Shown piece after piece: positions 22,282-33,308 of a DNA stretch of 64,000 nucleotides. The translations under genes and the position numbers were made by a program. Position 1 is the first letter of the stretch. The number at the start of each line of letters is the position of its first letter. Where the stretch lies: NCBI GenBank assembly GCA_026874595.1, contig CM049313.1:45474659-45538658 (forward strand). Direction: 5' to 3'. The notes beneath the pieces were generated by a model, which saw nothing but the letters and a program-made list of their open reading frames with translations, ran no database searches and had not been told where the DNA came from. The stretch comes from Sipunculus nudus (Eukaryota > Annelida > Sipuncula > Golfingiida > Sipunculidae).

Positions 22282-23833
22282 TGTTTCTCATTTTGTCAAA
22301 CTATTTTAACTTGTTGCAATGAATATACAGCTCCTCATGTTGGCAATGTCTTCCTAATTATGATGAAGTATGAAAGAATTTTCCAGTACAAGCATCATTA
22401 CTTATGCATTATGTCTTTAACTGAAAGAACAAAAGGGTGCTGGTATGCAGAAATGGTACGCTCTGAACACAGCACGTACGTGACCTCCTTGAGACCTTCC
22501 ACTCACACACTGTGAGAAATGATGGATTCTTCAGGTTTGACTGCCATACATCCAGTAAGTTTGCACTGGAAAAGCTAAAATCTGATTGGCTCTGCATGTA
22601 AACAAATCTGTCGAACTGATAAAAGAGTCTGATTAGCTCAGTGTGTATAGAAACATGGCTATGCCCATGCAAAGCTTGTGTGGCACTGCAAGAGAGGAAA
22701 TATGCAAACTGTAGGGGATAACTGACCTCAGGCCACACCAGCAAGTCAGTATAAAGAGACTCTATTGAAAGTTGAGGATTTCATTGTGTGTATTCCAACG
22801 GGGGTGGAAAAGTCTGTGCTTCCAAGCACTTCAGACTGCAGTGCAAATCGACCAGCACTTAAAAGAGCATCTGTGCTGGTGATACCTGCAATGTGATGGA
22901 ATTTCACAGAGGCAGTATCGCCTGGTGGCCAAACCTGAATGGCAACTGCGGTTTCTTGCAGCCGTTAGTGTAGCCAGTAGTTGAGCAGGGCGTAACTTAA
23001 TTCTTATGGAGTATAGCAGAAGTGGTATAACCATATTCGATATTAAAGACTTAGGTACCCCATTGTTTAGCCCAGTGAATTTTAGGCTTTTATGAACAAG
23101 GTAACATATCCATGATCACAGTGAAAATATGGTTCAAAGGTATTGATGGATATGGATGGGAACCTGAGACATCATTGGCACATATATATTGACATTTGAC
23201 TGACAGTGAGAGGCTAAATATATAGCTTATTACAGAGGCTTGCTTAAAATTACCCGACACCTCTCTGACATTTTTCCTGGTGACATGTCCACCATTGGTG
23301 TCAGGTTGTAGCTTAACAGTACCAAAGTCAGTATCTGAATTTGTAAACCGCAAAAGTCAAGGTCCAGAAAATGTGGGTGGTAATTGCTTGACAAACAATT
23401 TGTTTGATCTTTGGGGTGTATATAATCATGCTGTGTGCAACCTGGTGTACAATAATGCTTTACGGTGACGGTAAATTACTTTACGGATGAACCAGAGGAG
23501 TCTGATCCTGTCAGCTCGCTCTGTCAGAGCTCCTATTCATCATCAATCACTCTTTCAAAATTGATCCAGTTTTTATGTCATAGCTTCATTGATGTTGCAC
23601 GAATATAGCCATGAAAGCTACGTTGGTTTATTTCAACTAAGCTGGCATGCACAAAGGACAGCAACCCCTAGCAGTAAATTTATGCTTCATATAGTTACTT
23701 CCTTCCCTTCTGATGATGCACTGGCTGCACCCTCTTTTAGATTTTATCAAGGTTTTACCTTTGATGCCAGACTGAATTTTATATGCTTCATTGCACCAAA
23801 TAAAAACTCATTGGCCTCAGATTCTGTTTGTTT
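22282..23833. other. Unassigned sequence, moderately complex
   Basis: No exon or element recognised. 22450-23000 is somewhat richer in GC and free of simple repeats, with paired ORFs on both strands that have no recognisable domain. 23000-23830 is ordinary AT-rich sequence. Confidence 0.35.
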
Positions 23834-23869
23834 AGCTCAGCTGAATGAAAGTCATCTGAGCTATATATA

Positions 23870-23934
<65 letters not shown>

Positions 23935-24623
23935 CACTCTTTGTCCGTAGTCCATCCATCTGTCTGTCCGTATATCTGTCTGTCTGTTTGTTAGCAGGGC
24001 ACAAATTGTAACTGCTAGACCCAGAATCTTCTAACTTGACATCCAGGGAGTTCCATGAAAAATCTCTTAGGAAACTTGAAATTTGGTCTCTGCTACCAAT
24101 ATCATTTGAGCTATAGGGCTTGCAAGTAACCCTCAGGATAATTAAAAATTTGAAACAAAACCTTCAGTTTCTGAACAACTATTGCATTGAATACCATGAT
24201 CTTTGCATGCATATTCATCATATGTTCCTGCAGACTTGTGGCACCACCTAGATTTTTTATTCAAATTTTTACACATTTTGTTCTCTATTTTTGAGGCCTT
24301 AAAAATGCAGTTGTCTGTTTACAGGTACAAATCATAACCATTGGACCATTTTTGTTTAATTTTCAGAGATACAGTCATCCATTAACAGCTAGGGCACAAA
24401 ATCATAACCATTGCACTTGGAATGATGCACATGACATCCAGGGAGGTCCATAAAAAATCTCCTTGGAAACATGAAATTAGGTCTCTGTTAACAATATCTT
24501 CCAAGCTATGCTTCAGTTGAATGGGTTAACCACCTTCAAAATTTGAAATATGGGCAATAAAATTCCTTTGGTAAATGTCTTCCTAGTCAGCTGAGCATCA
24601 TGACCCATGGGTCACTTGTTTTT
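23834..24623 (+). mobile_element. Complete short family A element (337-bp core type)
   Basis: The clearest end-to-end copy, 790 bp. The 5' hairpin (23834-23862) is followed by a (TA)n run, CTGT/GTCC simple sequence and just over two core units of the A2 type (landmarks near 23992 and 24321). The 3' end is CAGCTGAGC (24588-24596), GACCCATGGGTC (24602-24613) and ACTTGTTTTT. It is flanked by GTTT on the left and AAAGG on the right, with no duplication of flanking bases other than possible Ts. Confidence 0.85.
23862..23929. repeat. (TA)n microsatellite inside family A
   Basis: About 68 bp of TA repeats interrupted once by TGTGTG. It sits where other copies go directly from the hairpin into GTGGTCC/GATCACTC, so it expanded after or during insertion of this copy. 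Confidence 0.95.
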
Positions 24624-26734
24624 AAAGGTATAAGTTTTCCCTGGGCTCAGATATATCCCACTGTCAGCAGAGCCACATCATTGAAACTGTGTGCATTTTT
24701 AGTTTCACACCATCATCAGAATTTCCACTTAAAATTACAATCAATATGTTTTAGTGAAAACAGAATTTTGATTTTTCTTCCATGCTTCCTCTGGAACAAT
24801 TCAAACTCTACACATGTTACTGGTATGTTACTGGTTTAAGAACAGAATTTTAGACAGCATTGTAGAAAAAAGTGTCCAATCATACATGTCACTTAAGGGA
24901 TGCCCTGCCAGAAGCTCAATTTCCTGTTTCCTTAAAATTTGTTTGTTCTTGTGTAACCAGTGGTGTGGTTCATCAGCCAAGGTCAAAGGAAAGGATTGTT
25001 CACAAAGCCAGCCCATAATACCAATGAACAGATCTCACATACAACAGAAAAGAATCATTTGTATAAAAAATATATTATGGTGTTTCACATAACTTGTTTC
25101 TATTTTATTCCTTTGGTGTTACCTTCCACAAAATTCATCAAGGTCTGTTCAAAACTTTTATGTAAAGTTGCTTAAAGGACAAGCAAAGGGGAAATATTAT
25201 ACCTGAGTTCCTGGCACAGGTAAAATAAAAGTTAACAGCACAGCTTATACTTTTATGGTTAGGGGAAAAACCTAGAACATTTAACCCAAACATGAAGTCA
25301 GACTAGGTTCTATAATCCCTTTTAGAGGAGTCCTTCTCTCAACTGGATCACCTTTGTGACCATCTTTTCTACTCTCTCATGAATCCAGTTGTTTGAAGAA
25401 AAATATTTATTATGTAGATAAAGCTGGGTTAAAGATGGTCTGCATATGGTATAAAATTTAGAAATATTGATCTTGTTTCAGTATACAGATTAGATTCAGC
25501 TCCGGTTTGTATAATTAAATTTATGATTTGAGCTATTGTGATGACAGAGAGAGGGAAATATTTTTTATTTGATATAAAATTTAGCATTTATAAATATATA
25601 TATATTTATATTAAACATATATTTTTTTATGTCAGGTCGTGTCTTGTTGTTACAAATTTTAATCTGATAACGCTACAACCAACTGTGACACATGGAGAAA
25701 TCATGAAAATTTTAAAGAAATTACAGAGCACTTATAAAGTGCATAACCTCATCAATTGAACTCCTGTTTCAATACCGTACCACAGGTAACCCTTTACCTT
25801 TAATGAAGCTTTCCATCCTCTAGAAACTACTACTTTATCCAATTTATGGTTTTTCAGGACTTGTCATGGGCTATCATTGAATGTCTTTCACTATATCTTG
25901 TAAACTGTTTATTTTCTTGAATTGTCATGTTTCTCATAAAATTGGACTATATTATTCTGCCCTCACACAGGGCCCTAGGTATATCAATAATATCCTCATA
26001 TAGTGTGGGCTACTCTGCAGGAACTTTTAATAATTAGATAATTAGATGTGTGATTTTCAAATAAAAACAAAGTTAAACAGACTTAAAAATAGCTTGACAG
26101 ACAGGCAGAGTGAACTTTATATGGCTCACATATACTCTATTAGATTGGGCACTTCATTATTTCTCGCAAAGATGCATGGTTCTTTGTATAAGACAAGAAT
26201 GTTTTAAGGCTCATCTGTATGATTAATTCAGTTGAACCATGGTTATTAGGTATCAGACATGTCTGGCCAGTGCCTGCTGGTAAATCTATTAAAGCAGTCT
26301 TTCACACACAGCCATTTGAAATGGTAACTAACTAGACCATAAAATTCCTCCCTGTCAGTGTTTTATAAGTTTTATGGACAGACAAACTTGTAATGTACAG
26401 ACTTCATTTACACATTTTGAATCTCCCACAGAAGAACCAATGGTAACCGGGAAGAAAGGATGCTGCACAATAGCCTGTGCTTCAAATGGCATTGGCATCT
26501 GATTTTTTTTAAAGATAGAGGTCATGGCCATTTGGTGGCTCTGTATATAAAAAGAAGAAATAGGCAAACCATAAGATTAGAATGATTTAAGTGTTATTAT
26601 TAAGCCGTCTGGATTTCAGGTATACACAGGGATAGAACTAATCTAAAAGTCATAACCAAGCTGTTGTTAAGACAATCTAACTAAGGGAAAATCTATCTAA
26701 ATGTCACTATTTTACCTACAAGACAGTGTATGTA
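24624..26734. other. Unassigned non-coding sequence
   Basis: AT-rich with short ORFs only. Nothing recognised apart from a TATA-rich run near 25590-25625. No splice-bounded coding segment seen. Confidence 0.4.
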
Positions 26735-29700
26735 ATGTCCTCCTGCTTCCTAGAGTCAAACACCTGGACCACTAGGGCTGTGTCCTCCTGCACCCTATAG
26801 TCCCAACACCTCGACCACTGGGGCTATGTCCTCCTGCTCCCTATAGCGTAACACCTTGACCACTAGGGCTATGTCCTCCTGCTCCCTATAGTCCCAACAC
26901 CTTCACCACTAGGGCTGTGTCCTCCTGCACCCTATAGTCCCAACACCTCGACCACTGGGGCTATGTCCTCCTGCTCCCTATAGCGTAACACCTTCACCAC
27001 TAGGGCTATGTCCTCCTGCTCCCTGTAGTCCCAACACCTGGACCAATAGGGCTATTTCCTCCTGCTCCCTATAGTCCCAACACCTTCACCACTAGGGCTA
27101 TTTCCTCCTGCTCCCTATAGTCGCAACACCTTCACCACTAGGGCTATTTCCTCCTGCTCCCTATAGTCCCAACACCTTCACCGCTAGGGCTATTTCCTCC
27201 TGCTCCCTATAGTCCCAACACCTTCACCACTAGGGCTATTTCCTCCTGCTCCCTATAGTCCCAACACCTTCACCACTAGGGCTATGTCCTCCTGCTCCCT
27301 GTAGTCCCAACACCTGGACCACTAGGGCTATTTCCTCCTGCTCCCTATAGTCCCAACACCTTCACCACTAGGGCTATTTCCTCCTGCTCCCTATAGTCGT
27401 AACACCTTCACCACTAGGGCTATTTCCTCCTGCTCCCTATAGTCGCAACACCTTCACCACTAGGGCTATTTCCTCCTGCTCCCTATAGTCCCAACACCTT
27501 CACCACTAGGGCTATTTCCTCCTGCTCCCTATAGTCCCAACACCCTCACCACTAGGGCTATTTCCTCCTGCTCCCTATAGTCCCAACACCCTCACCACTA
27601 GGGCTATTTCCTCCTGCTCCCTATAGTCGCAACACCCTCACCACTAGGGCTATTTCCTCCTGCTCCCTATAGTCCCAACACCTTCACCACTAGGGCTATT
27701 TCCTCCTGCTCCCTATAGTCCCAACACCCTCACCACTAGGGCTATTTCCTCCTGCTCCCTATAGTCCCAACACCTTCACCACTAGGGCTATTTCCTCCTG
27801 CTCCCTATAGTCCCAACACCCTCACCACTAGGGCTATTTCCTCCTGCTCCCTATAGTCCCAACACCCTCACCACTAGGGCTATTTCCTCCTGCTCCCTAT
27901 AGTCGCAACACCCTCACCACTAGGGCTATGTCCTCCTGCTCCCTATAGTCCCAACACCCTCACCACTAGGGCTATTTCCTCCTGCTCCCTATAGTCCCAA
28001 CACCCTCACCACTAGGGCTATTTCCTCCTGCTCCCTATAGTCGCAACACCCTCACCACTAGGGCTATTTCCTCCTGCTCCCTATAGTCGCAACACCTTCA
28101 CCACTAGGGCTATTTCCTCCTGCTCCCTATAGTCCCAACACCTTCACCACTAGGGCTATGTCCTCCTGCTCCCTATAGTCCCAACACCTTCACCACTAGG
28201 GCTATTTCCTCCTGCTCCCTATAGTCGCAACACCTTCACCACTAGGGCTATGTCCTCCTGCTCCCTATAGTCCCAACACCTTCACCACTAGGGCTATTTC
28301 CTCCTGCTCCCTATAGTCGCAACACCCTCACCACTAGGGCTATTTCCTCCTGCTCCCTGTAGTCCCAACACCTTCACCACTAGGGCTATTTCCTCCTGCT
28401 CCCTATAGTCGCAACACCCTCACCACTAGGGCTATTTCCTCCTGCTCCCTGTAGTCCCAACACCTTCACCACTAGGGCTATTTCCTCCTGCTCCCTATAG
28501 TCGCAACACCCTCACCACTAGGGCTATTTCCTCCTGCTCCCTATAGTCGCAACACCTTCACCACTAGGGCTATGTCCTCCTGCTCCCTATAGTCCCAACA
28601 CCTTCACCACTAGGGCTATTTCCTCCTGCTCCCTATAGTCGCAACACCCTCACCACTAGGGCTATTTCCTCCTGCTCCCTATAGTCCCAACACCTTCACC
28701 ACTAGGGCTATTTCCTCCTGCTCCCTGTAGTCCCAACACCTTCACCACTAGGGCTATGTCTTCCTGCTCCCTATAGTCCCAACACCTTCACCACTAGGGC
28801 TATTTCCTCCTGCTCCCTGTAGTCCCAACACCTTCACCACTAGGGCTATTTCCTCCTGCTCCCTATAGTCCCAACACCTTCACCACTAGGGCTATGTCCT
28901 CCTGCTCCCTATAGTCCCAACACCTTCACCAGTAGGGCTATTTCCTCCTGCTCTCTGTAGTCCCAACACCTTCACCACTAGGGCTATGTCCTCCTGCTCC
29001 CTATAGTCCCAACACCTTCACCACTAGGGCTATTTCCTCCTGCTCCCTATAGTGGCAACACCCTCACCACTAGGGCTATGTCCTCCTGCTCCCTATAGTC
29101 CCAACACCTTCACCACTAGGGCTATTTCCTCCTGCTCCCTATAGTCGCAACACCTTCACCACTAGGGCTATGTCCTCCTGCTCCCTATAGTCCCAACACC
29201 TTCACCACTAGGGCTATTTCCTCCTGCTCCCTGTAGTCGCAACACCTTCACCACTAGGGCTATATCCTCCTGCTCCCTATAGTCCCAACACCTTCACCAC
29301 TAGGGCTATTTCCTCCTGCTCCCTGTAGTCCCAACACCTTCACCACTAGGGCTATGTCCTCCTGCTCCCTATAGTCGCAACACCTTCACCATTAGGGCTA
29401 TTTCCTCCTGCTCCCTATAGTCCCAACACCTTCACCACTAGGGCTATTTCCTCCTGCTCCCTATAGTCGCAACACCTTCACCACTAGGGCTATGTCCTCC
29501 TGCTCCCTATAGTCCCAACACCTTCACCACTAGGGCTATGTCCTCCTGCTCCCTGTAGTCCCAACACCTTCACCACTAGGGCTATGTCCTCCTGCTCCCT
29601 ATAGTCCCAACACCTTCACCACTAGGGCTATGTCCTCCTGCTTCCTGTAGTCCCAACACCTTCACCACTAGGGCTATGTCCTCCTGCTCCCTATAGTCGC

Positions 29701-30000
29701 AACACCTTCACCACTAGGGCTATGTCCTCCTGCTCCCTATAGTCGCAACACCTTCACCACTAGGGCTATGTCCTCCTGCTCCCTATAGTCCCAACACCTT
29801 CACCACTAGGGCTATTTCCTCCTGCTCTCTGTAATCCCAACACCTTCACCACTAGGGCTATGTCCTCCTGCTCCCTATAGTCCCAACACCTTCACCACTA
29901 GGGCTATGTCCTCCTGCTCCCTGTAGTCCCAACACCTTCACCACTAGGGCTATTTCCTCCTGCTCCCTGTAGTCCCAACACCTTCACCACTAGGGCTATT

Positions 30001-32116
30001 TCCTCCTGCCCTCTGTAGTCCCAACACCTTCACGACTAGGGCTTTTTCCTCCTGCTCCCTATAGTCGCAACACCTTCACGACTAGGGCTATGTCCTCCTG
30101 CTCCCTATAGTCGCAACACCTTCACCACTAGGGCTATGTCCTCCTGCTCCCTATAGTCCCAACACCTTCACCACTAGGGCTATTTCCTCCTGCTCCCTAT
30201 AGTCGCAACACCTTCACCACTAGGGCTATTTCCTCCTTCTCCCTGTAGTCGCAACACCTGGACCACTAGGGCTATGTCCTCCTGCTCCCTATAGTCCCAA
30301 CACCTTCACCACTAGGGCTATATCATCCTGCTCCCTATAGTCCCAACACCTTCACCACTAGGGCTATTTCCTCCTGCTCCCTATAGTCGCAACACCTTCA
30401 CCACTAGGGCTATGTCCTCCTGCTCCCTATAGTCCCAACACCTTCACCACTAGGGCTATTTCCTCCTGCTTCCTGTAGTCCCAACACCTTCACCACTAGG
30501 GCTATGTCCTCCTGCTCCCTATAGTCCCAACACCTTCACCACTAGGGCTATTTCCTCCTGCTTCCTGTAGTCCCAACACCTTCACCACTAGGGCTATGTC
30601 CTCCTGCTCCCTATAGTCCCAACACCTTCACCACTAGGGCTATTTCCTCCTGCTTCCTGTAGTCCCAACACCTTCACCACTAGGGCTATGTCCTCCTGCT
30701 CCCTATAGTCCCAACACCTTCACCACTAGGGCTATTTCCTCCTGCTCTCTGTAGTCCCAACACCTTCACCACTAGGGCTATGTCCTCCTGCTCCCTATAG
30801 TCCCAACACCTTCACCACTAGGGCTATTTCCTCCTGCTCCCTGTAGTCCCAACACCTTCACCACTAGGGCTATTTCCTCCTGCTCCCTGTAGTCCCAACA
30901 CCTTCACCACTAGGGCTATTTCCTCCTGCTCCCTGTAGTCCCAACACCTTCACCACTAGGGCTATTTCCTCCTGCTCCCTGTAGTCCCAACACCTTCACC
31001 ACTAGGGCTATATCCTCCTGCTCCCTGTAGTCCCAACACCTTCACCACTAGGGCTATTTCCTCCTGCCCTCTGTAGTCCCAACACCTTCACGACTAGGGC
31101 TTTTTCCTCCTGCTCCCTATAGTCGCAACACCTTCACCACTAGGGCTATTTCCTCCTGCTCCCTATAGTCGCAACACCTTCACCACTAGGGCTATGTCCT
31201 CCTGCTCCCTATAGTCCCAACACCTTCACCACTAGGGCTATTTCCTCCTGCTCCCTATAGTCGCAACACCTTCACCACTAGGGCTATTTCCTCCTGCTCC
31301 CTGTAGTCGCAACACCTGGACCACTAGGGCTATGTCCTCCTGCTCCCTATAGTCCCAACACCTTCACCACTAGGGCTATATCATCCTGCTCCCTATAGTC
31401 GCAACACCTTCACCACTAGGGCTATTTCCTCCTGCTCCCTATAGTCGCAACACCTTCACCACTAGGGCTATGTCCTCCTGCTCCCTATAGTCGCAACACC
31501 TTCACCACTAGGGCTATTTCCTCCTGCTCCCTGTAGTCCCAACACCTGGACCACTAGGGCTATTTCCTCCTGCTCCCTATAGTCGCAACACCTTCACCAC
31601 TAGGGCTATTTCCTCCTGCTCCCTGTAGTCACAACACCTGGACCACTAGGGCTATTTCCTCCTGCTCCCTGTAGTCGCAACACCTTCACCACTAGGGCTA
31701 TTTCCTCCTGCTCCCTGTAGTCGCAACACCTTCACCACTAGGGCTATTTCCTCCTGCTCCCTATAGTCCCAACACCTTCACCACTAGGGCTATTTCCTCC
31801 TGCTCCCTGTAGTCGCAACACCTTCACCACTCGGGCTATTTCCTCCTGCTCCCTGTAGTCCCAACACCTTCACCACTAGGGCTATTTCCTCCTGCTCCCT
31901 GTAGTCGCAACACCTTCACCACTAGGGCTATTTCCTCCTGCTCCCTGTAGTCCCAACACCTTCACCACTAGGGCTATTTCCTCCTGCTCCCTATAGTCCC
32001 AACACCTTCACCACTAGGGCTATTTCCTCCTGCTCCCTGTAGTCCCAACACCTTCACCACTAGGGCTATGTCCTCCTGCTCCCTATAGTCCCAACACCTT
32101 CACCACTAGGGCTATA
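30001..32116. repeat. 1,058-bp higher-order repeat inside the minisatellite
   Basis: Rare variants recur at exactly 23 units' distance (23 x 46 = 1,058). CTGCCCTCTGTAG occurs at 30006 and 31064, followed in both by CACGACTAGGGCTTTTT, then a CTGGACC unit, then TATATCATCC. The last variant recurs about 736 bp further on (near 32113, 16 units). This marks block duplication by unequal exchange after the units had diverged. Confidence 0.85.
30469..30700. repeat. 92-bp dimeric higher-order repeat
   Basis: CTTCCTGTAG units alternate with CTCCCTATAG units. The first type starts at 30469, 30561 and 30653, spacing 92 bp each time (two units). Confidence 0.85.
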
Positions 32117-33308
32117 TCATCCTGCTCCCTGTAGTCCCAACACCTTCACCACTAGGGCTATTTCCTCCTGCTCCCTGTAGTCCCAACACCTTCACCACTA
32201 GGGCTATGTCCTCCTGCTCCCTATAGTCCCAACACCTTCACCACTAGGGCTATTTCCTCCTGCTCCCTGTAGTCCCAACACCTTCACCACTAGGGCTATG
32301 TCCTCCTGCTCCCTGTAGTCCCAACACCTTCACCACTAGGGCTATTTCCTCCTGCTCCCTGTAGTTGCAACACCTTCACCACTAGGGCTATTTCCTCCTG
32401 CTCCCTGTAGTCCCAACACCTTCACCACTAGGGCTATGTCCTCCTGCTCCCTATAGTCCCAACACCTGGACCACTAGGGCTATGTCCTCCTGCTCCCTAT
32501 AGTCGCAACACCTTCACCACTAGGGCTATGTCCTCCTGCTCCCTATAGTCCCAACACCTTCACCACTAGGGCTATGTCCTCCTGCTCCCTATAGTCGCAA
32601 CACCTTCACCACTAGGGCTATTTCCTCCTGCTCCCTGTAGTCGCAACACCTGGACCACTAGGGCTATTTCCTCCTGCTCCCTGTAGTCGCAACACCTTCA
32701 CCACTAGGGCTATTTCCTCCTGCTCCCTGTAGTTGCAACACCTGGACCACTAGGGCTATTTCCTCCTGCTCCCTGTAGTCCCAACACCTTCACCACTAGG
32801 GCTATGTCCTCCTGCTCCCTATAGTCCCAACACCTGGACCACTAGGGCCATGTCCTCCTGCTCCCTATAGTCCCAACACCTTCACCACTAGGGCTATGTC
32901 CTCCTGCTCCCTATAGTCCCAACACCTTCACTACTAGGGCTATGTCCTCCTGCTCCCTGTAGTCCCAACACCTTCACTACTAGGGCTATTTCCTCCTGCT
33001 CCCTATAGTCCCAACACCTTCACTACTATGGCTATGTCCTCCTACTCCCTATAGTCCCAACACCTTCACCACTAGGGCTATTTCCTCCTGCTCCCTGTAG
33101 TCCCAACACCTTCACCTCTAGGGCTATTTCCTCCTACTCCCTATAGTCCCAACACCTTCACCACTAGGGCTATGTCCTCCTGCTCCCTATAGTCCCAACA
33201 CCTTGACCACTAGGGCTATTTCCTCCTGCTCCCTGTAGTCCCAACACCTTCACCACTAGGGCTATTTCCTCCTGCTCCCTGTAGTCATTCAAAAACTTTA
33301 TAATTTTT

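Larger units (their letters stand above)
26735..33286. repeat. 46-bp minisatellite, about 142 units, SINE/tRNA-derived
   Basis: 6,552 bp of tandem units with consensus length 46, read on the plus strand as CCTCCTGCTCCCTATAGTCC then CAACACCTTCACCACTAGGG then CTATTT. Recurring variants: T or G in CTATTT/CTATGT, A or G in CCCTATAG/CCCTGTAG, TCCC or TCGC, and CTTCA, CCTCA or CTGGA. The first few units are the most diverged and include one 45-bp unit. Both strands have stops in all frames, so the array is non-coding. On the minus strand each unit contains CCTAGTGGTGAAGGTGTTGG, 18 of 20 identical to the tRNA-like head of the SINE at 805-824. Higher-order blocks are visible (92 bp and 1,058 bp). Confidence 0.97.

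Noticed and set aside
26735-33286. CRISPR array or coding repeat protein
   Set aside because: Units are contiguous, without spacers. A 46-bp period is not a multiple of three, and all frames on both strands have stops. The genome is eukaryotic.
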